Assembly (NCBI GenBank): GCA_944324135.1 | Contig: CALUVE010000021.1 | Location: 1-36,996 of the forward strand | Direction: 5' to 3' | From: Candidatus Gastranaerophilales bacterium | Lineage (GTDB): Bacteria > Cyanobacteriota > Vampirovibrionia > Gastranaerophilales > Gastranaerophilaceae | Length of the DNA: 36,996 nt | In this document: one piece after another, positions 8,869 to 16,531 of the stretch | How positions within the stretch are numbered: the first letter of the stretch is position 1 | Layout: every line of letters starts with the position of its first letter | Program-made: the position numbers and the translations under genes | The notes under the pieces: model-generated | Told to the model about the DNA's origin: nothing | The model's input: the letters and a program-made list of their open reading frames with translations, nothing else | The model's database searches: none

Positions 8869-8988
8869 GGTTATCCTTCTATAGAAAGTTTTATATATAG
8901 CTACATTACTTATTGTTATATCTATAAAAACAAAATAAAATATTTTTTGAACTTTTATTACAAAATGTTAACAAAAATTTATTATTTA

Positions 8989-9016
8989 TTAACATTTCGC
9001 CTTTGCCTGTTATTAT
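8989..9016 (+). promoter_or_regulatory. Candidate promoter for ompH-like gene
   Basis: TTAACA (8989-8994), 16-nt spacer, TATTAT (9011-9016). Each hexamer has one mismatch to consensus. The predicted leader is about 105 nt and includes a small AAGATA/TATCTT hairpin (9022-9037). Confidence 0.4.
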
Positions 9017-9128
9017 TATAGAAGATACTAATATCTTTGTAAAGAAGTTAACAAAAAAATCAACCTAATGAATTACTTAGCTTTTTTACGGTGATAGAGA
9101 CTAATTTTTATTATAAAGGAGAAAACTT

Positions 9129-9608
9129 ATGACAAACAAATTCAAATTTTTGTTAAGCGGGGTTGTCGCATGTACTCTTTGCGCTTCTGTAGCTTTTGCT
9201 GATACTGCTCCTGCTGCACCTGCACCTGCTTCTGTCGCTGTTGTCGATGTTCAGGCTGTTGTTAACGCTTCACCTGCTGTTCAGGCTCTTAAAAAAGAAC
9301 AGGAAGCTAATGCTAAAGATTTGATTACTTTCATTGAAAAAGCAAGAAAAGATGTTGCTGCTACTACAGATGAAAAGAAGAAAAAATCTCTTGAAGAAAA
9401 ATATAACAAAGAGTTGGTATCTAAAAGAGAAAAATATGAAAAAGCTTACACTTCAAAATTGTCTCAAATAGATGAATCTATCTCTAAAACTATTGCTGAT
9501 ACAGCCAAAGCAAAAGGCTATACAGTAGTTGTTGCTAAAGGTGCTGTCCTCTATGGCGGTACTGATTTGACTAATGAAGTTAAAAAAGCTGTTTCAGCTA
9601 AAAAATAG
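9129..9608 (+). CDS. OmpH/Skp-like periplasmic chaperone
   Basis: A 159-residue precursor. Residues 1-24 form a clear signal peptide (FLLSGVVACTLCASVAFA, then DTAP). After a short Ala/Pro linker comes VAVVDVQAVVNASPAVQALKKE, the conserved N-terminal strand and helix of OmpH/Skp. A long charged coiled-coil hairpin (about 60-125) follows, then KGYTVVVAKGAVLYGGTDLT, the C-terminal strand typical of the family. Skp-like proteins hold unfolded outer-membrane proteins in the periplasm, which fits the divergent outer-membrane barrel next door. The start has a strong AAAGGAG site 7 nt upstream, and a hairpin terminator follows directly. Confidence 0.88.
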   Translation: MTNKFKFLLSGVVACTLCASVAFADTAPAAPAPASVAVVDVQAVVNASPAVQALKKEQEANAKDLITFIEKARKDVAATTDEKKKKSLEEKYNKELVSKREKYEKAYTSKLSQIDESISKTIADTAKAKGYTVVVAKGAVLYGGTDLTNEVKKAVSAKK

Positions 9609-9632
9609 TCACGATAGCTTATAGTAATTTTA

Positions 9633-9664
9633 AAAAGCCGTATGAAGTTATTCATACGGCTTTT
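9633..9664. terminator. Bidirectional terminator
   Basis: A 14-bp perfect stem (AAAAGCCGTATGAA, 9633-9646, with 9651-9664) and a 4-nt loop, with A and T flanks on either side. It lies between the convergent ompH-like and hydA genes and can serve both. Confidence 0.85.
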
Positions 9665-9692
9665 AGTATTTTCTATTTTATATATTCAAAAA

Positions 9693-11444
9693 TTACACGT
9701 CTTTGTAAGAGCCTGCAAAACGGTCTGTGTAGACAGTGTGCAGAATTTCGTGTGCTTTATGAGAATTCGGATGTTCCAAAAATTCCTGATAAAGCTTCTG
9801 TATAGACGGATTCATATGTGATTTTCTCTGCGGAAGTTCGCTGTCCTCTTTATAAAGCCCGGCTGCACGTTCAGCTTTGATTCTGCTGTCATCACAGCTT
9901 CTTGGCTGTCCGCCGCCGTTGATACATCCGCCGGGGCACGCCATTACTTCAAGCATCTGGAATTGGGCTTTACCCTCTTTGATTTCTCTGATGGATTTTT
10001 CTGCTTCTTTAAGAGTTGAAACTACTCTTACCACAAGCTTTGTACCTTTTAAATCAAGTTCAATATCACGGGAGCGGTTTGTTGTGCCGCGCATCTCTTT
10101 GATATCGACATCCTGGAGAACTTCTCCGGTTGCAAATTCATAAGCTGTTCTGACTGCTGCTTCTGCAACTCCGCCTGATGCTCCGAAGATTGTACCTGCT
10201 CCTGTGTATTCTCCAAACGGTGAATCTGCCGGTTCCGGCTCAAGCGCGTTGAAGTCAATGCCTGCTTCTCTAATCATTCTGCCAAGTTCCTGTGTTGTCA
10301 ATACATAATCAGTGTCAGGGCGTCCGTTATGTGAAAGTTCAGAGCGTTTGCACTCAAATTTCTTAGCTGTACAAGGCATAATTGCAACAACTACAAGGTT
10401 TTCACGTTCAATACCCAGCTGCTGCGGCAGTAATTCCACAAGTACAGGAGACAGCATTGACATCGGAGATTTGCAGCTTGAAAGATGTTTTAGCATTTCC
10501 GGATGTTCTGTTTCTATATATTTAATCCAGGCAGGACAGCAGGAGGTGAACAGCGGAAGATTTTCTCCGGATTTCAGTCTTTCAAGAAATTCTGTTGCCT
10601 CTTCCATTATTGTCAAATCTGCTGAGAAGTTTGTATCAAATATCATATTAAAACCGATGCGTCTGAGTGCGGCATTCATAAGTCCGATTGCGTTAACGCC
10701 CGGTTTAAGTCCGAACATTTCGCCTATTGCAACTCTTGTTGCCGGTGCCATTTGAACTACTACTTTTTTATTCGTGTTTGTAATTTCACCCCAGACGGCT
10801 TCTACGTCTGATTTTATAGTCAAAGCCCCTGTCGGACATACAGCCGCGCATTGTCCGCAGTTGACGCAATCAACCTGTCCGAGGGGTTTACCAGCCATTG
10901 GCTGAACTACTGTTTTGGAGCCTCTGTTGGCAAATCCAAGGACTGCGTGTCCTTGAAATTCGGAGCAGGCTCTCACGCAAGCCCCGCAGAGGATACATTT
11001 GTTCGGGTCTCTTACGATTGACGGGCTGCTGTCATCTATAGGTAGATAATCTTCCAGAGGTTTTTCCGGATAACGGATTTTTCTTATTCCGTATTCTTCT
11101 GCGTATTTTTGGAGTTCGCAGCTACCTGATTTTTCGCAGGTAAGACATTCTTTGTCGTGGTTGGCAAGTAAAAGTTCAAGCACGGTTTTTCTGATTCTTC
11201 TTGTTCTGTCTGTGTTGAGGTGAATTTTTAACCCCGGTTCCGGAGGCATTGTGCATGAGGATTGGATTCCTCTGCCCTCAACTTCTACAACACACATTCT
11301 GCATGCGCCAAATGAAGTTAAATCAGGTCTGTAACAGAATGTCGGAACATTCATTCCGGCTTTTCTGATGATTTCAAGCAGGTTGGGTTCGTCTGTAAAT
11401 TCTACCTCTCTGCCGTCTATGAATAATGTTTTTTTATCTGTCAT
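9693..11444 (-). CDS. hydA: [FeFe] hydrogenase catalytic subunit, NADH-linked type
   Basis: A 583-residue iron-sulfur enzyme that reduces protons to H2 or the reverse. From the N-terminus: a plant-type [2Fe-2S] domain (Cys37, 48, 51, 64), a His-Cys3 cluster (His96, Cys100, 103, 109), and two [4Fe-4S] sites (Cys150/153/156/160 and 193/196/199/203). The H-cluster motifs are all intact: TSCCPAW (Cys302 as proton relay, Cys303 as ligand), MPCTAKKFE (Cys358) and MACPGGCINGGG (Cys503, Cys507). The C-terminus has the small-subunit-like tail. It is last in hydC-hydB-hydA, 55 nt after hydB. The trio matches HydABC/Hnd-type enzymes that use NADH, often with ferredoxin (electron bifurcation). Bifurcation itself is inferred from subunit make-up. 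Confidence 0.95.
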   Translation of the reverse strand: MTDKKTLFIDGREVEFTDEPNLLEIIRKAGMNVPTFCYRPDLTSFGACRMCVVEVEGRGIQSSCTMPPEPGLKIHLNTDRTRRIRKTVLELLLANHDKECLTCEKSGSCELQKYAEEYGIRKIRYPEKPLEDYLPIDDSSPSIVRDPNKCILCGACVRACSEFQGHAVLGFANRGSKTVVQPMAGKPLGQVDCVNCGQCAAVCPTGALTIKSDVEAVWGEITNTNKKVVVQMAPATRVAIGEMFGLKPGVNAIGLMNAALRRIGFNMIFDTNFSADLTIMEEATEFLERLKSGENLPLFTSCCPAWIKYIETEHPEMLKHLSSCKSPMSMLSPVLVELLPQQLGIERENLVVVAIMPCTAKKFECKRSELSHNGRPDTDYVLTTQELGRMIREAGIDFNALEPEPADSPFGEYTGAGTIFGASGGVAEAAVRTAYEFATGEVLQDVDIKEMRGTTNRSRDIELDLKGTKLVVRVVSTLKEAEKSIREIKEGKAQFQMLEVMACPGGCINGGGQPRSCDDSRIKAERAAGLYKEDSELPQRKSHMNPSIQKLYQEFLEHPNSHKAHEILHTVYTDRFAGSYKDV

Positions 11445-11499
11445 AATTTTGTTTTCCTTATAGTTTTTCTTTATGAATAAGTGTTCATATAGGTTATGT

Positions 11500-13362
11500 C
11501 TATTCTAATACAATAGCTCTGAACGGACAGTTAGTCAGGCAGGCTTCACATTTAATACATTTGTCCGGATTAATGTGGTGCGGCTGTTTAACTGTACCCT
11601 CAATAGCGCCGACAGGGCAAATTCTTGCACATTTTGTACAGCCTTTGCATAAATCCGGTTGGATTACAATTTTCTTCATTGCTGTACATACGCCTGCAGG
11701 ACATTTTTTGTCTTTAATGTGCGCTATATATTCATCTCTAAAGTATTTCAGAGTAGATAATACAGGGTTTGGTGCAGTTTTGCCCAGACCGCAGAGAGAA
11801 CCGTCTTTTACTGCGTGAGCAAGTTCTTCCAGAGTGTCAAGGTCTGACATTTCGCCTTTACCTGCTACAATTTTTTCCAGAATTTTCAGCATATTTTTAG
11901 TACCCTCGCGGCACGGAACACATTTTCCGCAGCTTTCATTCTGGGTAAAGTTCATAAAGAATCTTGCAACTTCAACGATACAGGTGTTTTCTGCCATTAC
12001 GACAAGTCCGCCTGACCCTACCATTGCTCCTGCTTTTATCAGGCTGTCATAATCCATAGGGATATCAAGATGCTCTTCTGTTAAACATCCGCCGGAAGGC
12101 CCACCGATTTGGACTGCTTTGAATTTTTTGCCGCCGCGGATTCCGCCCCCGATATCAAATACTATTTCTCTCAACGTTGTTCCCATTGGAACTTCTATAA
12201 GACCGGTGTTGTTTACTTCACCTGTGAGTGCAAATGTTTTTGTGCCTTTTGAGGTTTCTGTACCCATCTGCGCGAACCAGTCTGCCCCTTTTAGCATAAT
12301 AACAGGGACGTTTGCGAGTGTTTCAACGTTGTTGATGAGTGTCGGGCGTCCGAATAAACCTTTATTTGCAGGGAATGGCGGTTTTGGCCTCGGCATACCG
12401 CGTTCACCCTCAATTGATGCAATAAGTGCTGTTTCTTCCCCGCAGACAAATGCGCCTGCCCCCTCTTTTATATGAAGTTTGAAAGAAAAGTTGCTTCCCA
12501 TTATGTTATCACCGAGGAAGTGACGTTCTTCTGCATCTGCAATGGCTTTTCTCAAACGTTTGATTGCAAGCGGATATTCTGCGCGGACATAGATGTAACC
12601 CTCGTCTGCGCCGATTGCAAAAGCAGCGATTGCCATACCCTCAAGCAGTTTATGCGGGTCGCCTTCCATAATACTTCTATCCATAAAGGCTCCCGGATCA
12701 CCCTCGTCGCCGTTACAGACAACGTAGGATTTTCCGCCTCTGTTGGCTGCTGTGAATCGCCATTTTCTTCCGGTAGGGAATCCGCCTCCCCCTCTTCCGC
12801 GCAGTCCTGATTTTTCTATTTCCTCAATTACTGCATCCGGATTGTTTGCTTCTAGAACATTTGCAAGAGCTTCATAACCTCTTACGGCAATTGCTTCATC
12901 AATACATTCAGCATTGATGTGGCCGCAGTTTGCAAGTGCTGTTCTTGTTTGTTTTGCGTAGAAATTTATATCTTCATTTTTGTGAACGTGTTCGTGAGTT
13001 TTCGGGTCTGTATAAAGAAGTCTTTCTACAGGCTGGTTGTGCTTGATGTGGCTTTCGTAGATTTCTTCAACATCTTCGACTTTAACTTTGACGTATGTTA
13101 CGTGTTTGTCAGGAATGATGACAAGCACGCCCTGCTCGCAAAAACCGTGGCAGCCTGTCGGGACAATTGTCATTTTGTCGTAATCAGACAAAATTGATAC
13201 GTCTGCTCCGAGTTCTTTGAATTTTTCAATTACCTTAAGAGAACCGTTAGCGACGCATCCTGTGCCGGCACATACAAGAACTCTTAACCCCTGTTCTTTT
13301 ATAAGTTCTTGTGCTCTTTCCTGTTCTTTTTTTATGTCAATATTTAATGCTGTTTTTTCCAT
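11500..13362 (-). CDS. hydB: NADH-linked hydrogenase diaphorase subunit (NuoF-like)
   Basis: A 620-residue flavoprotein that carries electrons between NADH and the hydrogenase. Three parts are visible. A thioredoxin-like [2Fe-2S] domain (about residues 25-115; CAGTGC and CHGFCEQG) comes first. The NuoF core follows: GLRGRGGGGFPTGRKW for NADH, GDEGDPGAFMDRS for FMN, an SLBB region, and SCGKCVPCREGTKNML for a [4Fe-4S] cluster. The C-terminal ferredoxin domain has two four-Cys motifs (CKGCTKCARICP and CIKCEACLTNCP). The N- and C-terminal additions separate it from complex I NuoF and are typical of HydB/HndC of bifurcating hydrogenases. It starts 1 nt after the hydC stop. Confidence 0.93.
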   Translation of the reverse strand: MEKTALNIDIKKEQERAQELIKEQGLRVLVCAGTGCVANGSLKVIEKFKELGADVSILSDYDKMTIVPTGCHGFCEQGVLVIIPDKHVTYVKVKVEDVEEIYESHIKHNQPVERLLYTDPKTHEHVHKNEDINFYAKQTRTALANCGHINAECIDEAIAVRGYEALANVLEANNPDAVIEEIEKSGLRGRGGGGFPTGRKWRFTAANRGGKSYVVCNGDEGDPGAFMDRSIMEGDPHKLLEGMAIAAFAIGADEGYIYVRAEYPLAIKRLRKAIADAEERHFLGDNIMGSNFSFKLHIKEGAGAFVCGEETALIASIEGERGMPRPKPPFPANKGLFGRPTLINNVETLANVPVIMLKGADWFAQMGTETSKGTKTFALTGEVNNTGLIEVPMGTTLREIVFDIGGGIRGGKKFKAVQIGGPSGGCLTEEHLDIPMDYDSLIKAGAMVGSGGLVVMAENTCIVEVARFFMNFTQNESCGKCVPCREGTKNMLKILEKIVAGKGEMSDLDTLEELAHAVKDGSLCGLGKTAPNPVLSTLKYFRDEYIAHIKDKKCPAGVCTAMKKIVIQPDLCKGCTKCARICPVGAIEGTVKQPHHINPDKCIKCEACLTNCPFRAIVLE

Positions 13363-13363
13363 A

Positions 13364-13858
13364 TTAGTTTTCCTCTTTTAAAAGTGTGTCCAACACTATT
13401 TTGATTGCATCAGATGTCATTTGCGGATAAACCTTGCCGTTAATTACGACAACAGGTGCAAGTCCGCAGGCACCCAAGCAGCTGACTGTTTCCAGAGAAA
13501 ATAAACCATCGCGGGTTGTCAATTGCCCGTCTGTCAGGTTTAATCTTGCTTTTATGGCATTTAAAACAGGCATTGAGCCTCTAACGTGGCAGGCTGTTCC
13601 GTCGCATACTTTAATTTCGTATTTTCCTTTAGGTTCCAGCGAAAATTGTGCATAAAATGTTGCAACACCATATACTGTAGCGGGCGACAGCCCCTCCATT
13701 TTTGTACCGATATAGGTTAAAGCCTCTTCTGGCAGATACCGGTATACTTCCTGTACTTTTTGTAAAATCGCTATCAAATTGGATTTGTTTGAATCATAGG
13801 ATTCTATAATTTTATCCAGTTTAGATGTGTCGATTTTGTTAGGATTCTCTACACTCAT
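13364..13858 (-). CDS. hydC: NADH-linked hydrogenase small subunit (NuoE-like)
   Basis: A 164-residue NuoE/24-kDa-type thioredoxin-fold protein holding one [2Fe-2S] cluster. The ligands are visible as C-x4-C (CDGTAC) and C-x3-C (CLGAC). The N-terminal helical part (IIESYDSNKSNLIAILQKVQEVY, LPEEALTYI, VYGVATFYAQFS) is typical of the family. It is the first gene of the hydrogenase operon, with an AGGAG ribosome-binding site and a well-formed promoter about 70 nt upstream. Confidence 0.92.
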   Translation of the reverse strand: MSVENPNKIDTSKLDKIIESYDSNKSNLIAILQKVQEVYRYLPEEALTYIGTKMEGLSPATVYGVATFYAQFSLEPKGKYEIKVCDGTACHVRGSMPVLNAIKARLNLTDGQLTTRDGLFSLETVSCLGACGLAPVVVINGKVYPQMTSDAIKIVLDTLLKEEN

Positions 13859-13881
13859 CTTAAACTCCTATGTTTTGTGTA

Positions 13882-13915
13882 TGGTCAATGGTCACCGGTG
13901 CAGTCAAAAGCCGGT
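13882..13915 (-). promoter_or_regulatory. Repeats in hydrogenase 5' leader
   Basis: Just downstream of the predicted start site lies a direct repeat TGGTCA-A-TGGTCA (13882-13894, 7-nt period). It is followed by an inverted repeat ACCGG/CCGGT (13894-13898 and 13911-13915). This could be an operator or a leader hairpin; the regulator is unknown. Confidence 0.3.
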
Positions 13916-13927
13916 TTCCTTACATAA

Positions 13928-13956
13928 ATTATCTCACATACGTTTTTTTAAATCAA
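13928..13956 (-). promoter_or_regulatory. Promoter of hydCBA
   Basis: Minus-strand TTGATT (13951-13956), 17-nt spacer, GATAAT (13928-13933). The predicted start is near 13921, giving a leader of about 62 nt. The -35 overlaps the hairpin at 13956-13978 that may end the upstream DUF2339 transcript. Confidence 0.6.
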
Positions 13957-13978
13957 GCGGATTTTGTGAAAAACCGCT
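13956..13978 (-). terminator. Weak hairpin after DUF2339 gene
   Basis: AGCGG/CCGCT pairs with an inner TTTT/AAAA extension, one mismatch and a 3-nt loop. It lacks a U tract in the minus direction, so termination is uncertain. Confidence 0.3.
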
Positions 13979-14014
13979 ATTTGTATGAGGGCAAGAGGAG
14001 GTTTTACAGGTGCA

Positions 14015-15751
14015 CTATTTTTCTCTTTTTATATAGAAATATGAAACTATCATTAAAATAATTCCAAGCACTGTAAATGCCAGCAATTTGTAAACAGTTT
14101 CAAGTGATGCTATGTCATAGAAAAATATTCTTGTGATGGCAAGCAGGCACAGCCAGATACCTGATGTTTTTAAGATTTCATTATCTCTCAAAATTCCGGC
14201 AGTGGCTGTTATTCCTGCATATAAAATCCATACAACGGATGTAAGATAGTCAATGTTCATATTTTGATGGTTTGCAACAAAGGTTGCTGTTTCAAAATGA
14301 AAGTATACAAATCCGACAAGTATTGCGAGGTATTTATAAAGATTTTCTTTGAATTCACTGTTGTTTTCAGACAACGCTCCGGATAAAAGAAGTGCAGCGA
14401 GCGGAACTCCGAACAGTGGCAGCCGCATATTCCATACAGGTGTATAGTTTGCTGTTATACACAGATTGCTATCGTATTTTGCCATAAATATTCCGATAAA
14501 TACCGTGATGAATATCCCTACAGCAAAGTTGTTAAAATTATTGAAAAGTTTATTTTTTGCGGCTATCCACGAGAGAGCAAGGGCTTCTCCGGACCAGATA
14601 AAGATGCTCTGCATATCTGTCGTGAGAAAATATACGGCAAGCCATATATTTACAGCGACAGCTTCTGCGTATTGTTTAAACAAAACAGTGCTTCTTTTGG
14701 AATTTATTACGGCAAGTATTGTGTACACCAATGTGGTTATACCTAATACAATTCCGAGTGCAGTTTTTTCTCCGTCAAAAAATTTGATGGTAAAATATGT
14801 CAGAAATCCGTAGTTTATCCAACCGAGAGTTGTATTTATCCTGTTTTTGCCGAGTGAATACAGGTCGTATACAAGATAAATTCCCCAGAGCATATACGGT
14901 AAAAATTCGGAAAGCTCTGTTTTGGTCGAATAGTAAAAAGCAAAACATAATGTCAGAGGCAGGTTGATAATATTTATCAATGATTTTTCAGAATTTCTAT
15001 ATGTATACACTAACGATAATGCGTTCAAAAATATCAGATACCCAAAAACAAAGTCAGCTGTCGCATTTGAATTTAAAAATACCGGGTTAAGATAACCGCC
15101 GATTAATCCTATAGAAAGCATTGACGTTGTTTTCAGCTTGTCTGCAACTAAGTATGTTCCTGTTAGTATAATTGTTCCTATAGTTACCGCGACAGGCATT
15201 GAAAGAGTATGCAAAATTCCATAAGCACAGTAGGTAGTGATGAATAATGCGGCTGTTCCTGTCCCCATAAGAACTTCTGCGTAATTTTTCAGATTGCCGT
15301 TGTGTAATCTGGCGGCAATCAAAAGCATTACAAGTCCTGCAATAAATCCTAAGCCTGTTTTTATGGCAGGGGTAAAAATTACAAGCGGATATATGAGTTT
15401 AACAAAGATTCCTATTGCAATAATTATTGCAATAGCTCCGATTTTATTAAATAAGTTCCCGAGAAATAAGTTTTCAAATTTGTCACTTCCGGCAGTGTTT
15501 TCATTTTCTTGTTTAATTTTTGGTATAGGCTGGTTTTCAGGCCTTATTACAGGGCTGGAAGTTTCTTCTTCAAACTGTATGTTATTGTTTGAAGGGGGGT
15601 GTTTCTGTTCTGTTTCACAAGACGTGGAATCTGAATTATTTTTAGTTAAATTTTTTAAAGTGCAGGATATTTCATTCAGCTTTAGTTGGATAACGAATAA
15701 CCAAACTGCAAGTATTAGTGTTAAAGTACCTATAAAACTATTTATTTCCAT
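14015..15751 (-). CDS. DUF2339-family polytopic membrane protein
   Basis: A 578-residue protein. An N-terminal membrane helix (about 8-24) is followed by a polar, Asn/Glu/Pro-rich cytoplasmic linker (about 30-90). After that come many closely spaced membrane helices to the end, some 16 or more by eye. The segments IGAIAIIIAIGIFVKL, ARLHNGNLKNYAEVLMGTGTAALFITTYCAYGI and MLSIGLIGGYLNPVFL match the DUF2339 pattern. Function is unknown. It starts 13 nt after the nth stop with an AGGG ribosome-binding site, so it is co-transcribed with nth; no functional link is known. Confidence 0.75.
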   Translation of the reverse strand: MEINSFIGTLTLILAVWLFVIQLKLNEISCTLKNLTKNNSDSTSCETEQKHPPSNNNIQFEEETSSPVIRPENQPIPKIKQENENTAGSDKFENLFLGNLFNKIGAIAIIIAIGIFVKLIYPLVIFTPAIKTGLGFIAGLVMLLIAARLHNGNLKNYAEVLMGTGTAALFITTYCAYGILHTLSMPVAVTIGTIILTGTYLVADKLKTTSMLSIGLIGGYLNPVFLNSNATADFVFGYLIFLNALSLVYTYRNSEKSLINIINLPLTLCFAFYYSTKTELSEFLPYMLWGIYLVYDLYSLGKNRINTTLGWINYGFLTYFTIKFFDGEKTALGIVLGITTLVYTILAVINSKRSTVLFKQYAEAVAVNIWLAVYFLTTDMQSIFIWSGEALALSWIAAKNKLFNNFNNFAVGIFITVFIGIFMAKYDSNLCITANYTPVWNMRLPLFGVPLAALLLSGALSENNSEFKENLYKYLAILVGFVYFHFETATFVANHQNMNIDYLTSVVWILYAGITATAGILRDNEILKTSGIWLCLLAITRIFFYDIASLETVYKLLAFTVLGIILMIVSYFYIKREK

Positions 15752-15764
15752 AAATTATTTCCCT

Positions 15765-16406
15765 TTATTTTTTAACCCCGATTTTCAAACAGTATTCTGC
15801 AACAGGGCAGTCCCCACACTTGGGATTGATTGGTTTGCAGACGTTTTGACCGTGTGTAACAAGAAGTGTATTGATATCAAGCCAGTATTTTTTCGGAAGT
15901 TTTTCCCTCAGAGCAAATTCTGTTTCCTCCGGTGTTTTGGTTTTTACGTAACCTATACGGTTAAAAATTCTATGCACGTGGACATCAACACAAATCGCAG
16001 GTATATTATGGCCTTTTGCTAAAGTCAGGTTTGCGGTTTTTCTGCCGACACCTTTAAATTTTACAAGCTCCTCTATTGTATCAGGAACTTTTGAGTTATA
16101 TTTTTCAACAAGTTCTTTGGACAATTCTACAATCTGTTTTGCTTTGTTTGCGTAAAATCCCACAGGATAGATTGCTTTTTCAAGTTCTTTAACATCGCAG
16201 GAAGCAAAATCTTCCGGAGTTTTGCCAAGTTTCAGCATCCTTACTGTTGCCGGATATGTTGTACGGTCATTTGTCCGCAAACTTAAAATACATGCAATTA
16301 GTACAATAAACGGATCTTTATAGTTTTCCATAAATTCAACAAATTCACTGCGTTTCTGGTTTGCCTTTTTTAAATTTTTTACAATTTTATCTATATCTAT
16401 TGCCAT
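15765..16406 (-). CDS. nth: Endonuclease III (DNA glycosylase/AP lyase)
   Basis: A 213-residue base-excision repair enzyme that removes oxidised pyrimidines and nicks abasic sites. The helix-hairpin-helix VKFKGVGRKTA carries the catalytic lysine, VDVHVHR carries the catalytic aspartate, and the C-terminus has the [4Fe-4S] ligand pattern C-x6-C-x2-C-x5-C (CKPINPKCGDCPVAEYC). Length is normal. The ATG at 16404-16406 has no Shine-Dalgarno sequence; instead a good promoter places the transcription start on the start codon (see promoter entry). The second gene of its operon is the DUF2339 protein. Confidence 0.95.
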   Translation of the reverse strand: MAIDIDKIVKNLKKANQKRSEFVEFMENYKDPFIVLIACILSLRTNDRTTYPATVRMLKLGKTPEDFASCDVKELEKAIYPVGFYANKAKQIVELSKELVEKYNSKVPDTIEELVKFKGVGRKTANLTLAKGHNIPAICVDVHVHRIFNRIGYVKTKTPEETEFALREKLPKKYWLDINTLLVTHGQNVCKPINPKCGDCPVAEYCLKIGVKK

Positions 16407-16413
16407 ACATTAG

Positions 16414-16442
16414 ATTTTAACGTATTTAAGCCGATTTTTCAA
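16414..16442 (-). promoter_or_regulatory. Promoter of nth, predicted leaderless
   Basis: Minus-strand TTGAAA (16437-16442), 17-nt spacer, TAAAAT (16414-16419), each one mismatch from consensus. The A of the nth ATG is the eighth base after the -10, so the mRNA probably starts at or one base before the codon. Confidence 0.6.
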
Positions 16443-16495
16443 ATTTGTTTTCATAAGTTAATCTTGATTTGTAAGGTTGTTCATGTTTAATTATT

Positions 16496-16501
16496 TATAA
16501 T
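16496..16501 (+). promoter_or_regulatory. Possible -10 element for glycosyltransferase gene
   Basis: A perfect TATAAT lies 30 nt before the ATG, but no convincing -35 is seen at 16-18 nt. It is divergent from the nth promoter. Confidence 0.3.
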
Positions 16502-16531
16502 AATGTTACGTAGACTGTTAAGAAATAACTT

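Noticed and set aside
13921-13945. Rex or FNR-like site at the hydrogenase promoter (ATGTGA-N6-TTATGT)
   Set aside because: The two halves are not inverted repeats of each other, so it does not match either regulator's palindrome.
15294-16022. 242-codon plus-strand open frame
   Set aside because: It spans parts of the antisense of both the DUF2339 gene and nth, which are strongly supported; its composition is that of reverse-complement shadow.
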